DNA of 64,000 nt from Sphingobium sp. AP49. GTDB taxonomy: Bacteria > Pseudomonadota > Alphaproteobacteria > Sphingomonadales > Sphingomonadaceae. A model generated the notes under the pieces. It saw only the letters and a list, made by a program, of their open reading frames with translations. It did not search any database and was not told the DNA's origin. The position numbers were made by a program, and so were the translations under genes. The stretch is from contig NZ_CP124576.1 in assembly GCF_000281715.2 (NCBI RefSeq), positions 1,991,501 through 2,055,500 on the forward strand, read 5' to 3'. Shown one piece after another: positions 1 to 7,530 of the stretch (its first letter is position 1; each line of letters starts with the position of its first letter).

Positions 1-578
1 ACGCGAGCGCCGGGGCCGGAGCCGAGCCAGGTCATGATGACGAGGTGGAAGGTGGTATCGACCGCCGAGGCGGTAGAGAAGAGATCCTTGTTCGGCGTTG
101 AATATTGCGAGAAGAAGCTGGGTGTGCCACCCGTGCCATCGGTGTAGAGGATCGAGGTCGGCCCCACGGCCAGCCCTGCAGCAGCCCGGTTCCCGAGGAC
201 CGCACCGCCGAAATTGCCCGCGCCGTTCGCATGGCGGATCAGGTAGACGATCGCACCCGGCGTCCCGCTGAGCGGCAGGCGGTCGATATTGGCGAGGTCG
301 ATCAGCGCCTGGCCCGCAACACCGGTGAACTCGATCGAGGACAGACCGGCGCCTTCGTCAATGACGTTGGGCTGCACGCTGTCGGGGTCGAAGCGGCCCT
401 GTCCGCAGAAGTCATTCCAACCCCGCAGCTTACCCCCATAACTGTCGATGAAAGATGTTTCCGGTGTCAGGTAAAGAGAGGGCGCAGCGTTGAAAATGCG
501 GCGTTGGCGCTGGGTGCATATGTCGACAAGATTTGTCTGAACCCCCGGCTCACCGGTGATCGAAATGGCGAAGCTCAT
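1..578 (-). CDS. Phage-like structural protein, partial (C-terminus outside window)
   Basis: An open minus-strand frame begins at an ATG at 578 and runs off the left edge, giving at least 192 residues without a stop. The start is supported by a GGAG ribosome-binding site 8 bases upstream. The translation begins MSFAISITGEPGVQTNL and is rich in Gly, Thr, Ser and short beta-type stretches with no obvious membrane segment or signal peptide. This style is typical of tail-fibre or LamG-like particle proteins of prophages, which fits the integrase module next door. No family is firmly recognised, so the structural role is an inference. It is transcribed toward the element interior, opposite to the integrase operon. 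Confidence 0.6.
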   Translation of the reverse strand, partial: MSFAISITGEPGVQTNLVDICTQRQRRIFNAAPSLYLTPETSFIDSYGGKLRGWNDFCGQGRFDPDSVQPNVIDEGAGLSSIEFTGVAGQALIDLANIDRLPLSGTPGAIVYLIRHANGAGNFGGAVLGNRAAAGLAVGPTSILYTDGTGGTPSFFSQYSTPNKDLFSTASAVDTTFHLVIMTWLGSGPGAR

Positions 579-590
579 CTGTGGCGCTCC

Positions 591-695
591 TTATGGCCGG
601 GGGAGGCGCAGCACGAAGCCAAGCGCCCAGTTATATTGGTTGGAATTGTCGGAGAGGCGGACATGGGCGCGATCAGCGCCATCTGCGCGGTCCAC
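591..695 (-). pseudogene. 3' remnant of a minus-strand phage gene
   Basis: Thirty-four codons from a GTG at 695 to a TAA at 591 read naturally as the end of a protein (..VRLSDNSNQYNWALGFVLRL..), 12 bases before the next minus-strand gene. An in-frame TAA lies only about six codons upstream of the GTG and no ribosome-binding site precedes it. I read it as the surviving tail of a longer gene cut where the minus-strand structural module meets the plus-strand integrase operon. It could also be a genuine very small protein. Confidence 0.3.
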
Positions 696-718
696 AATGA
701 GATGATCGGGAGGCCGGA

Positions 719-970
719 TTGACTTGGCCCAGCCTTACCCCGCGCCAGCGCGCCATGCTCATCGAGAGCGAGCCTGACGATCTGACCGGCCGCGCGGGCG
801 TCGGCATCGAGCTGCGTACCGGCGCAGATTATGCCGTCGCCAAGGCGCTGGAGCGCCGCAAGCTGGGCCATCGCGAAGGACCGGGCGGGTTTCTGCCAGG
901 CATGTATTGGAACAATACGATGGGGCTGGCTGTGCGCGCCGCCCTCGTCACCGATGAGGATGCACGATGA
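719..970 (+). CDS. Small element-borne protein of unknown function (83 aa)
   Basis: It starts at a TTG at 719 with a strong GGGAGG site at 709-714; no ATG offers a comparable signal. The product is small, charged and soluble, begins MTWPSLTPRQRAMLIES and contains no recognised motif. It is the first gene of the overlapping integrase operon: its TGA overlaps the ATG of the next gene (ATGA at 967-970), implying translational coupling. It is probably a prophage or island accessory gene, but I do not recognise the family. Confidence 0.65.
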   Translation: MTWPSLTPRQRAMLIESEPDDLTGRAGVGIELRTGADYAVAKALERRKLGHREGPGGFLPGMYWNNTMGLAVRAALVTDEDAR

Positions 971-1236
971 TCATCCCTCGCCTCACGCCACCACAGAAGC
1001 GCCTGTTGCGCGCTCTGGAATTGCCGCTTGCCGACGGATGGGCGCGCTACATCCCGCGCCAGCATATCCGCGGCGACGGGCTGGTGTCGGCCTGGGCGCT
1101 CTGGCGTCGCGGATATGTCGCGACCAACCCCGACACGAATGGGCCGTCCGCCTTCGCGCGCCGACGCGACGGCTGGGTGCAACTCACGCCGCTCGGCATC
1201 GAACTGCGCGCGGCCATGCAGAAGGAGGCGAACTGA
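967..1236 (+). CDS. Small element-borne protein, winged-helix-like (89 aa)
   Basis: ATG at 967 overlaps the stop of the preceding gene. The sequence (MIIPRLTPPQKRLLRALELP ...) has an N-terminal helical stretch, a segment reading RGYVATNPDTNG in the middle and a C-terminal WVQLTPLGIELRAAM. That layout resembles small winged-helix DNA-binding proteins of phages, in which a helix pair is followed by a beta wing and a short helix. This is a structural guess; no specific family is recognised. Its stop overlaps the next start (TGATG at 1234-1238). Confidence 0.6.
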   Translation: MIIPRLTPPQKRLLRALELPLADGWARYIPRQHIRGDGLVSAWALWRRGYVATNPDTNGPSAFARRRDGWVQLTPLGIELRAAMQKEAN

Positions 1237-1466
1237 TGGGCCTGGCGCTTGAAAAGCTGCCCGACTGGCCAGCCGGCATGAACCGGGCGCTGGCGCTCGC
1301 CTATACCGGCGTCAGCGAGCAGCAGATGCGTGATTGGGAGAAGGAGGGGCGCGTGCGCTTCCGGCCGCGCGGGCCGCGCGGGCAGATGATTGCGCTCCAG
1401 AGCGACCTGGACGCCGCGCTCAATGAACTGTTCGGCGACACCGTCGGCGGGGGCATCGTATTCTGA
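1236..1466 (+). CDS. Excisionase-like / MerR-type helix-turn-helix protein (76 aa)
   Basis: ATG at 1236 follows a GAAGGAGG ribosome-binding site at 1221-1228 and overlaps the upstream stop. The 76-residue product carries a central block reading ALAYTGVSEQQMRDWEKEGR followed by basic residues, the usual look of a MerR/Xis-like helix-turn-helix that recognises DNA and bends it. It lies immediately before the integrase and its stop overlaps the integrase ATG. A recombination directionality factor or small repressor is therefore the most likely role. Function is inferred from size, HTH-like segment and position. Confidence 0.6.
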   Translation: MGLALEKLPDWPAGMNRALALAYTGVSEQQMRDWEKEGRVRFRPRGPRGQMIALQSDLDAALNELFGDTVGGGIVF

Positions 1467-2785
1467 TGGCAAAGACGATCGTCAAGCTGCCCTCTTATAC
1501 TCGCCGCGTCGCGGTGAAGGGCGGCCATGCCTATTATTGGGAACTGCCCGCCTGGGCCCGGCCGACGAAGGATCCTCGTACCGGCCGATCGGTGCCGGCC
1601 GTGCGGCATGAGAAGCCGTGCCCGGTCGTGTCGACCGCGCTGGGCACCGATCATAATCTGGCGGTGGAAAAGGCGGAGGCGTTGAACGAGGCGCTGGCCC
1701 AGTGGCGCAAGGGCGCCGTGGGCAAGGAACTGAAGCCCGGCACCATCGCATGGCTGTTCCAGTGGTACCGTGGACAGGAGCGCTACACCCGCAACAAGCC
1801 CAAGACGCAGAAGGATTATCGCCGGCTGATGGACATGCTGTGCGAGTTCCCGAGCAAGTTCGGGCCGCTCGGCGGGCGCCTGGCCGCCGCGATGGACGGG
1901 GAATCCGCCGACGCGCTCTACAAGAAGCTGCGCGAGACAAAGGGCGAGCGCGAGGCATCCTATGCGATGCAGGTGTCGCGCCTGGTCTGGCGCTGGGCGG
2001 CGCGGCACAAGCGCACCACGGGCGTGAAGGACAACCCCTTCGCGGGCATGGGCATAAAGAGTATCGCCGCCGGCGAGACGCGGGAGACGACGCGCGCCGA
2101 GTATGACCTTTACCGCCAGACCGCGCGGGAGATGGGCTGGCAGAGCATGGCCACGGCCGCGGCGATCTGTTTCGAGGGGTGCCAGCGCGTCAGCCAGGTG
2201 TTCGGTTTCTGGGGCGAAGATGAGAAGGACCAGAAGGGCAAGGTCAAGCCGGCCGGACTGCAATGGTCGATCTACAAGCCGGCTGTCGCGATCGCGCTGA
2301 CGCAGCGGAAGACCGGCAACCCGGTGTGGCTGGAACTGACCGACGACATCGATGGCGAGACGGTGCAGCTATATCCCGAGCTGGAGCGCGAACTGCAGCT
2401 GTCGATGAAGGTGGCGGAGCGCGACCGCTTCGGGCGCCCGGTAGGGCAGATCATCTTGATGGAGACGACGGGCCAGCCGTATGAGCCGGGCTGGATGGCC
2501 AAGGTCCATCGCAAGATCTGCGACAAGGCGGGCCTGCCTAGGGAGATGACCTTCACCGGCTTCAGGCACGGCGGCATCACCGAGATCGGCGACAGCGGCG
2601 AGGCGGATGTGCGGCCGATCTCCGGCCACAAGACGCTCGCGCAGACGCGCACCTACAACAAGGCGACCGCCGAGAAGGGGCGCCGGATCGCGCTCAAGCG
2701 GCGCGAGCATATCGACCAACTGGGCGAGCGGGAGGGTGGCAAAGCCAGCCGGCCGGGCTCGCGGGATAAGGAGGATGATCGGTGA
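1466..2785 (+). CDS. Tyrosine-type site-specific integrase (439 aa)
   Basis: This is a tyrosine recombinase that probably integrates the element at the adjacent tRNA-Lys gene. Visible catalytic elements are Arg241 (motif EGCQRVSQ), the box II arginine in TFTGFRHGG, a GH dipeptide in ISGHKTLAQTRTY and the nucleophile Tyr397. The first His of the canonical HxxR triad is replaced by Thr, a tolerated variation in this superfamily. The N-terminal 200 residues would hold the arm-binding and core-binding domains. The start overlaps the stop of the excisionase-like gene and its stop overlaps the GTG of the next gene, so it belongs to one compact operon. All main catalytic residues are present, so it may be active. 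Confidence 0.9.
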   Translation: MAKTIVKLPSYTRRVAVKGGHAYYWELPAWARPTKDPRTGRSVPAVRHEKPCPVVSTALGTDHNLAVEKAEALNEALAQWRKGAVGKELKPGTIAWLFQWYRGQERYTRNKPKTQKDYRRLMDMLCEFPSKFGPLGGRLAAAMDGESADALYKKLRETKGEREASYAMQVSRLVWRWAARHKRTTGVKDNPFAGMGIKSIAAGETRETTRAEYDLYRQTAREMGWQSMATAAAICFEGCQRVSQVFGFWGEDEKDQKGKVKPAGLQWSIYKPAVAIALTQRKTGNPVWLELTDDIDGETVQLYPELERELQLSMKVAERDRFGRPVGQIILMETTGQPYEPGWMAKVHRKICDKAGLPREMTFTGFRHGGITEIGDSGEADVRPISGHKTLAQTRTYNKATAEKGRRIALKRREHIDQLGEREGGKASRPGSRDKEDDR

Positions 2786-3366
2786 CGGAGATGACGTTAT
2801 GCCAGCGAGTGGAAATTGCGATCCGCCAAGCTGCGACTGATACCGATAAAGCATGGGCGGCTATATCGGTCATGCAGTCTCACCGAGAGACAGTCTCATT
2901 CCAGCAGCGTGTGCATCCTTGGATGCTTGAATGTTTTGACGCAGCGATCGCAGCTGACATGCTGGAGCGCGCCGACCGGTTTGTCGAGGAGGCATTGGAG
3001 CTCGCGCAGACCATGCCGGAATTCTCCGCCGATCGCGCCCACGCGCTGGTCGATTATGTGTTTGCTCGCCCGGTTGGCGAGCGCCGACAGGAAGTTGGCG
3101 GCGTGATGGTGACGTTGGCAGCCCTGTGTCTGGCAGCGGGCGAGGACATGCATGACGCTGGCGAAACCGAACTGGCGCGGATCAACCTGCCGCACATTGT
3201 GGAGAAGATCAGGGCAAAGCAGGCAGCCAAGCCAACCGGATCTGCGCTACCGATTGCAGAATGCCCATCATCGCCGGACGGCCGGCATCAGGTGGATACC
3301 AGCATGGAGAGCGGGCCAAATAATTGCTTCCACTGCGAAGCCTCTATGCCGCGGAGGGCGAGGTGA
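2782..3366 (+). CDS. Phage MazG-like nucleotide pyrophosphohydrolase family protein (194 aa)
   Basis: It starts at GTG 2782 (overlapping the integrase TGA as GTGA) behind AAGGAGG at 2768-2774. Residues around 45-150 show the phage all-alpha NTP-PPase pattern: HPWMLECFDAAIAADMLER, then RFVEEALELAQ with the acidic EE pair, then GERRQEVGGVMVTLAALC and DMHDAGETELARI. These acidic helices would bind Mg2+ and hydrolyse nucleoside triphosphates. The C-terminal 60 residues are low in structure and include a CFHC pair. The same family occurs widely as a prophage accessory gene. Substrate and benefit to the element are unknown. Confidence 0.7.
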   Translation: MTEMTLCQRVEIAIRQAATDTDKAWAAISVMQSHRETVSFQQRVHPWMLECFDAAIAADMLERADRFVEEALELAQTMPEFSADRAHALVDYVFARPVGERRQEVGGVMVTLAALCLAAGEDMHDAGETELARINLPHIVEKIRAKQAAKPTGSALPIAECPSSPDGRHQVDTSMESGPNNCFHCEASMPRRAR

Positions 3367-3623
3367 TGGTCGGGCAATCATGCGCGTCATGCCGGTTCAT
3401 CGGCAATGAAAGCGCCAGGAAGCGCGGTATTTTCGCTTGCCACCGCTATCCGCCGACCGTGGCCGTAGTCGTCGAGAGCCGGACTTTCCGGAAGGACCAT
3501 TACCAAGGGATCGCCACATGGAGCGAAGAAACTGGTGATGTATCGCTGTGGCCGATGACCGCGAAGGGCGAATGGTGCGGTGAATATCAGGCCGCCGATC
3601 TCTCCGAAGCGCGGGAGGCATAG
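3366..3623 (+). CDS. Four-cysteine putative zinc-binding phage protein (85 aa)
   Basis: ATG at 3366 overlaps the previous stop (TGATG). The product has cysteines arranged as CASC near residue 6, FACHRYPP around residue 24 and EWCGEY near residue 71. This is the spacing of small phage proteins with a rubredoxin-like or treble-clef zinc site. No catalytic motif is visible. It is probably a structural zinc fold of unknown role, co-translated with the MazG-like gene. Confidence 0.6.
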   Translation: MVGQSCASCRFIGNESARKRGIFACHRYPPTVAVVVESRTFRKDHYQGIATWSEETGDVSLWPMTAKGEWCGEYQAADLSEAREA

Positions 3624-3625
3624 GC

Positions 3626-3739
3626 ATGCCTCGCGACCTATTCGGCCAGCCGATCGCGCCGCGCGTCCGACATCCGCATGGAGGTCGAATTCGGATTGGT
3701 CGGCCGGGCTCGGCTGTGGCTGCGCTATGTCTGGGATGA
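3626..3739 (+). CDS. Short ORF MPRDLFGQP, overlapping the DUF1643 gene (37 aa)
   Basis: ATG at 3626 has a good GGGAGG ribosome-binding site 8 bases upstream, 2 bases after the preceding stop. It encodes MPRDLFGQPIAPRVRHPHGG and then a short tail in a different frame from the DUF1643 protein that begins inside it. It may be a real leader or small protein that couples translation. Alternatively it is the original N-terminus of the DUF1643 gene, separated by an ancient frameshift. Confidence 0.35.
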   Translation: MPRDLFGQPIAPRVRHPHGGRIRIGRPGSAVAALCLG

Positions 3740-4295
3740 GGATATGCCGGCCGCCGCATTCCTGATGAACAACCCTTCGATCGCGGGTGGCGATGGCAGC
3801 CCGTTCGATCCGACGGCCAAGCGGACTATCCACTTCGCCCACACGCACGGCTGCGGATCTGTCTGGCTGGTCAACTGGTGCCCGCTGATCGCGACCGATC
3901 CGGCCGACCTGTGGAAGATGCTGGCGGGCGGTGGGGAAGAGTGGTGGCAGAAGCGTGAGCACTGGCAGCGCGTGAATGGCCTGGCGGTGGAGCGGGCCGG
4001 CCGGGCAGCATCGATCCGCGTGGTTGCATGCGGACCCGATGGCTTTCGCCGCCATCCTGATCTGGTGCGGCGGGCGCTACAAGCGTTCCTCTGGCACTAT
4101 CCACCGATCCAGCAGGAACATGAGGCGATGTGCCTTGGCGTGACGCCGGAAGGCGCTCCGCTCCACCCTTTGGCGCGCGGGAAATTCGCGATCACCAACG
4201 CCACACGACTCACGAAATGGGTGCCGAACTGGGGCGACGGCCGGCCGTTTGGGACGCAAGAACAGGCCGTGAACATCCCGATTTTGTCGGAATGA
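3678..4295 (+). CDS. DUF1643 domain-containing protein (205 aa)
   Basis: The protein opens with FGLVGRARLWLRYVW and MPAAAFLMNNPSIAG, then the Asp/Thr-rich segment DPTAKRTIHFAH and VWLVNWCPL, which together match the DUF1643 fold found in phages and defence-rich islands. Biochemical function of this family is unknown. The ATG at 3678 lacks a strong ribosome-binding site; it lies inside the short MPRDLFGQP frame and may depend on coupling. Its last codons (..NIPILSE stop) coincide with the first TGTCGGAATG repeat near the tRNA-Lys attachment site, making it the terminal gene of the element. Confidence 0.7.
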   Translation: MEVEFGLVGRARLWLRYVWDEDMPAAAFLMNNPSIAGGDGSPFDPTAKRTIHFAHTHGCGSVWLVNWCPLIATDPADLWKMLAGGGEEWWQKREHWQRVNGLAVERAGRAASIRVVACGPDGFRRHPDLVRRALQAFLWHYPPIQQEHEAMCLGVTPEGAPLHPLARGKFAITNATRLTKWVPNWGDGRPFGTQEQAVNIPILSE

Positions 4296-4318
4296 CGGTC
4301 GGAAAACCTGTCGGAATG
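4285..4318 (+). repeat. Three 12-bp-spaced TGTCGGAATG-type repeats at the element end
   Basis: TGTCGGAATG occurs at 4285-4294 and 4309-4318 with a degenerate copy GGTCGGAAAA at 4297-4306, an exact 12-base period. The block ends 46 bases from the tRNA-Lys 3' end. Periodic repeats between the last gene of an element and its tRNA target are the expected place for integrase arm-binding sites. That function is inferred. Confidence 0.55.
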
Positions 4319-4363
4319 ATTCGCGGAGCGCGCCAGAAAACCCAAGTAAAACAAGGGTTCGAA

Positions 4364-4439
4364 TGGTGAGTCCAGCTGGGTTCGAACCAGCGACCTACTG
4401 ATTAAAAGTCAGTTGCTCTACCGACTGAGCTATGGACCC
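4364..4439 (-). tRNA. tRNA-Lys (anticodon TTT)
   Basis: On the minus strand the 76-nt gene has a 7-bp acceptor stem (GGGTCCA with TGGACTC, one G-U), a D-arm AGCTCAGTCGGTAGAGC, an anticodon arm with loop CTTTTAA (anticodon TTT), a T-arm with GGTTCGAACCC, and an encoded CCA at 4366-4364. It reads AAA/AAG. Its 3' end faces the integrase module, so it is the likely attachment gene for the element that fills 1-4363. Confidence 0.97.
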
Positions 4440-4480
4440 CCTGTCGAGACCGCCCCCACTAGTGACGGGCGGGCGGCGGG

Positions 4481-4990
4481 TCAACCTCTTGCGGTACGAT
4501 GATGCGCCGCTTTTCGCAAAAGCGCGTGCAGGTGGCGGATGCTATGCCCCGAACGCGGGCATTTCCAGTCGCCCGCGATGGCGAGCAACGGGCGCAGGAC
4601 GAAGTCGCGCTGGGCGAAGGCGGGATGGGGGATGGAGAGGTCGCGGCTGCGCCAGCGGCCGCCCGACCAGAGGATGATGTCGATGTCGAGCCGGCGCGCG
4701 CCCCAGCGCTGGAAGCGGCGGCGGCCGAGGCCGGTCTCGATTCCCTGCAGTGCGGCCAGCATCGCCGGCGGGGGCAGGGCGCTGTCGACCAGCAGCGCGG
4801 CATTGGCGAAGCGCCGGCGCGAGGGGCCGATCGGCGGCGTCTCGATCGTCGGGGACAGCGCGCGCACCGTGCCCAGCGCACCGATCTGGCGCACCGCCTC
4901 GGCCAGCAGGCGCGGCGGCGTCAGCCGGGCCGAGAGCGGCCGGTTCGATCCGATCGAGAGTGCATAGAGGTGGCGGCTTGTGTCCGGCAT
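4481..4990 (-). CDS. folK: 2-amino-4-hydroxy-6-hydroxymethyldihydropteridine diphosphokinase
   Basis: This enzyme transfers pyrophosphate from ATP to 6-hydroxymethyl-dihydropterin in folate synthesis. The 169-residue length fits. Motifs seen are the N-terminal LYALSIGSNRPL, the central ETPPIG and FANAALLVDS, and the diagnostic ATP/Mg block RRFQRWGARRLDIDIILW followed by IPHPAFAQRDFVLRPL. It begins 23 bases from the divergent uracil-DNA glycosylase start, so the two share a very short promoter region. It is the first chromosomal gene beyond tRNA-Lys. Confidence 0.93.
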   Translation of the reverse strand: MPDTSRHLYALSIGSNRPLSARLTPPRLLAEAVRQIGALGTVRALSPTIETPPIGPSRRRFANAALLVDSALPPPAMLAALQGIETGLGRRRFQRWGARRLDIDIILWSGGRWRSRDLSIPHPAFAQRDFVLRPLLAIAGDWKCPRSGHSIRHLHALLRKAAHHRTARG

Positions 4991-5013
4991 GGTGCAGCGC
5001 CTATCTGAGCGCC

Positions 5014-5682
5014 ATGATCCTGCAAAGCCCCCTCGCGTCTAGCGAACCGCCCCGCGACTGTCCGCTCTGCCCGCGCCTGGTCGCGCTGCGCGCGGAATGC
5101 CGGACGGAACATCCCGACTGGTGGAACGCGCCGGTGCCCGCCTTTGGCGATCCGATGGCGCGGATCGGCATCATCGGCCTGGCGCCGGGCAAGCAGGGCG
5201 CGAACCGCACCGGGCGGCCCTTCACCGGCGATGTCGCGGGCGACCTGTTCTTCGCGACGCTCAAGAAATTCGGCCTGGCTGAAGGCACCTATGAGGCGCG
5301 GGTCGATGACGGGCTGGAACTGCGCGACGCGATCATCATCAATTCGGTCCGCTGCCTGCCGCCGCAGAACAAACCGGTGCCGGCCGAGGTGCATGCGTGC
5401 CGGCCTTTCCTGGCTGATGGCGTGGCGCAACTGCCGCGCGCGCGGACCTTCGTGGCGCTGGGCGAGATCGCCCATCAGTCGGCGGTGAAGGTGCTTGGCG
5501 GCAAGCTGCCCAAGGCGCGCTTCGCCCATGGCGCGGAGCATCGCATGCCCGACGGGCGGATGCTGATCGATAGCTATCATTGTTCGCGCTACAACCAGAA
5601 TACCAACCGGCTGACGGCGGAGATGTTCGAGGCGGTGTTTGCGCGGGCGGTGGAACTGGCCGGGCTGACGCTGCCGAACTAG
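5014..5682 (+). CDS. Uracil-DNA glycosylase, UdgB (family 5)-like
   Basis: This predicted base-excision-repair enzyme of 222 aa removes uracil (and in this family often hypoxanthine) from DNA. The N-terminus has a Cys-containing DCPLCPRL segment of the iron-sulfur type and later single cysteines for a 4Fe-4S cluster. [20 protein letters not shown] is the family-5 active-site loop, and [14 protein letters not shown] near the C-terminus supplies the catalytic-site His. The ATG at 5014 gives the natural N-terminus; upstream in-frame codons overlap folK. The last codons overlap the convergent ynfA by 4 bases. Confidence 0.85.
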   Translation: MILQSPLASSEPPRDCPLCPRLVALRAECRTEHPDWWNAPVPAFGDPMARIGIIGLAPGKQGANRTGRPFTGDVAGDLFFATLKKFGLAEGTYEARVDDGLELRDAIIINSVRCLPPQNKPVPAEVHACRPFLADGVAQLPRARTFVALGEIAHQSAVKVLGGKLPKARFAHGAEHRMPDGRMLIDSYHCSRYNQNTNRLTAEMFEAVFARAVELAGLTLPN

Positions 5683-6005
5683 GCCCGGTGCGGGCCGAAC
5701 AGGATGACGCCGGCGCCGACCAGGCTGAGCGCCACGCCGGCCAGGTCCCAGCGGTCCGGCCGCACGCCCTCCACCAGCCAGAGCCAGAGCAGGGCCGAAC
5801 TGATATAGACGCCGCCATAGGCTGCATAGGCGCGGCCGGCGGCGGCTGCGTCGACCAGGGTCAGCAGCCAGGCGAAGAGCAGCAGCGAAGCCGTGCCCGG
5901 GATCAGCCACAGCATCGACTTGTCCATGCGCAGCCACGCCCAGAAGGCGAAGCAGCCGGCGATCTCGGTCAGGGCGGCGGCGATATAGACCAGGATCGAC
6001 GGCAT
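5679..6005 (-). CDS. ynfA: YnfA family small membrane protein (108 aa)
   Basis: This four-helix integral membrane protein is related to SMR transporters. Starting at ATG 6005 the product begins [30 protein letters not shown], with further helices at [33 protein letters not shown] and [18 protein letters not shown]. Length matches the 108-residue family norm. The motif [12 protein letters not shown] between helices is typical. Substrate is unsettled for the family. It is convergent with the uracil-DNA glycosylase gene. Confidence 0.9.
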   Translation of the reverse strand: MPSILVYIAAALTEIAGCFAFWAWLRMDKSMLWLIPGTASLLLFAWLLTLVDAAAAGRAYAAYGGVYISSALLWLWLVEGVRPDRWDLAGVALSLVGAGVILFGPHRA

Positions 6006-6036
6006 CAGCCGATCCGGGTCCGGGCGGCGGGCGCCA

Positions 6037-6885
6037 TCAGATATCCTGCGCGATGCGGCCGTAAAGCTCGGGGCGACGATCGCGGAAGAAGCCCATGCCG
6101 GCGCGGTGGATCTTTGCCTTGGCAAGGTCCAGCGTGGCGACCAGCGCGCCGCTGTCGCGGGCATCGGCCTCGGCCAGATAATCGCCCCATTCGTCGCTGA
6201 TGAAGCTGTGGCCGTAGAATGTCTGGCCCTCTTCCTCGCCGATGCGGTTGGCGGCGATCACCGGCATGCAGTTGCTGACCGCATGGCCGATCATCGCGCG
6301 GCGCCACATGCGGCTGGTATCCAGCTCCGCATCATAGGGTTCGGAGCCGATCGCGGTGGGGTAGAACAGCATGTCCGCGCCCATCAGCGCCATGCAGCGG
6401 GCGGTTTCGGGATACCATTGATCCCAGCAGATGCCGACCCCCACCGTGCCATATTTGGTCGGCCACACCTTGAAGCCGCTATTGCCGGGGCGGAAATAAT
6501 ATTTTTCCTCATAGCCCGGCCCATCGGGGATGTGGCTCTTGCGATAGACGCCCATGATCTCGCCCTGATCGTCGATCATGGCCAGCGAATTGTAATAATG
6601 ATGGCCGTCGCGCTCGAAATAGCTGGTCGGGATATAGACGCCCAGATCCTTGGCCAGCTTGCGCATTTCCTGCACGGCCGGATGGCTGTCGGTCGGCAGG
6701 GCACGGTCGAACAGCGCCTCATCTTCGTTCCGGCAGAAATAATAGCCCTCGAACAGCTCGGGCGGCAGGATGATCTTCGCGCCGCGCACCGCCGCCTTGG
6801 TCACATGATCGGCGACCAGGGCGATATTGTCGGCCATGTCGTCCGAAAAGGCGAGTTGCAGCGCGGCGACGGTCACGCGGGTCAT
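6037..6885 (-). CDS. aguB: N-carbamoylputrescine amidase
   Basis: This nitrilase-superfamily enzyme hydrolyses N-carbamoylputrescine to putrescine, CO2 and ammonia. The catalytic triad is visible: Glu43 in [11 protein letters not shown], Lys116 in [19 protein letters not shown] and Cys153 in [15 protein letters not shown]. The motif [11 protein letters not shown] and 282-residue length are characteristic of AguB rather than generic amidases. The ATG at 6885 follows a GGAG site. It pairs functionally with agmatine deiminase about 0.6 kb away on the same strand, separated by a DUF2501 gene and a palindromic element. Confidence 0.93.
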   Translation of the reverse strand: MTRVTVAALQLAFSDDMADNIALVADHVTKAAVRGAKIILPPELFEGYYFCRNEDEALFDRALPTDSHPAVQEMRKLAKDLGVYIPTSYFERDGHHYYNSLAMIDDQGEIMGVYRKSHIPDGPGYEEKYYFRPGNSGFKVWPTKYGTVGVGICWDQWYPETARCMALMGADMLFYPTAIGSEPYDAELDTSRMWRRAMIGHAVSNCMPVIAANRIGEEEGQTFYGHSFISDEWGDYLAEADARDSGALVATLDLAKAKIHRAGMGFFRDRRPELYGRIAQDI

Positions 6886-6943
6886 TCATCACTCCATGAT
6901 GGGTTCGCCGCGCGATATAGGCACTATGTGACCGTCGCGCTAC

Positions 6944-7312
6944 CTATAGCAGCGACTTGGACTGTTTGAGCACCGCGTCGCACATCTTGGTTTTGGCCTG
7001 GCCGGTCAGATTGTCGAGCGACAGGCTGTTCTTGTCGGTCTTGATCGTCCCACCCTGGCCGACCTTGAAGCCGTCCGAGTCCTTGACGCCGGGCTTCTTG
7101 GTCAACTGGCCCAGCACGGCCTCGCCGCTGGTCGCGTTGACCAGCTTGTTCTTGACGCAATAGCTCAGCACGCCTGCGGCATTGCCCGCCCCCATGCCGC
7201 CCAGGCTGGGCAGGCCGGGCACGGATGAGCCGAGGCCTGGCAATTGTGCGACGGCGGCCGCGCTGCCAAGCGCCAGGCCGATCGCGACGAGATAAAGGGG
7301 CGTGCGGGTCAT
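6944..7312 (-). CDS. DUF2501 family secreted protein (122 aa)
   Basis: A signal peptide MTRTPLYLVAIGLALGSAAAVAQ is followed by a Gly/Leu/Pro-rich linker (LPGLGSSVPGLPSLGGMG) and a compact domain with two cysteines (SYCVKNKLVN... and AKTKMCDAVLKQ), the DUF2501 layout. It is predicted periplasmic; function unknown. ATG 7312 is preferred over 7318 because AGGAGG sits 6 bases upstream of it but directly against the other. It lies between aguA and aguB on the same strand. Confidence 0.85.
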   Translation of the reverse strand: MTRTPLYLVAIGLALGSAAAVAQLPGLGSSVPGLPSLGGMGAGNAAGVLSYCVKNKLVNATSGEAVLGQLTKKPGVKDSDGFKVGQGGTIKTDKNSLSLDNLTGQAKTKMCDAVLKQSKSLL

Positions 7313-7398
7313 GAGCATCCTCCTGCCATCCGGGCGACTCCCGCCCGGCAGGCCCGCACCCTGCGCCCGTCCGCCCGGCGGCACAAACCGGGGAAACC

Positions 7399-7530
7399 CT
7401 TAGAGCCTGTTTGGAAATGCGCCTATGGCGCATCCGCACCGGCCTTCAAACGAGTCACGTGCCTCGTTTGAAGGCCGGTGCCGCATCGAAAATGCGATCT
7501 TCCGCGCATTTTCCAAACAGACTCTTAGAC
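7399..7530. repeat. 130-bp nested palindromic (MITE-like) element
   Basis: The outer arms match as an imperfect inverted repeat (CTTAGAG-CCTGTTTGGAAATGCGC against CTAAGAG-TCTGTTTGGAAAATGCGC on the other strand). A perfect inner pair, GCACCGGCCTTCAAACGAG at 7436-7454, finds its complement at 7463-7481. The whole could fold into one long cruciform. It supplies the TAA stop of aguA and has no ORF. No second copy is in this window. Confidence 0.75.

Noticed and set aside
105..722. Plus-strand frame opposite the left-edge phage gene
   Set aside because: The minus-strand frame has a ribosome-binding site and natural protein composition; the plus frame lacks both until its last 20 codons.
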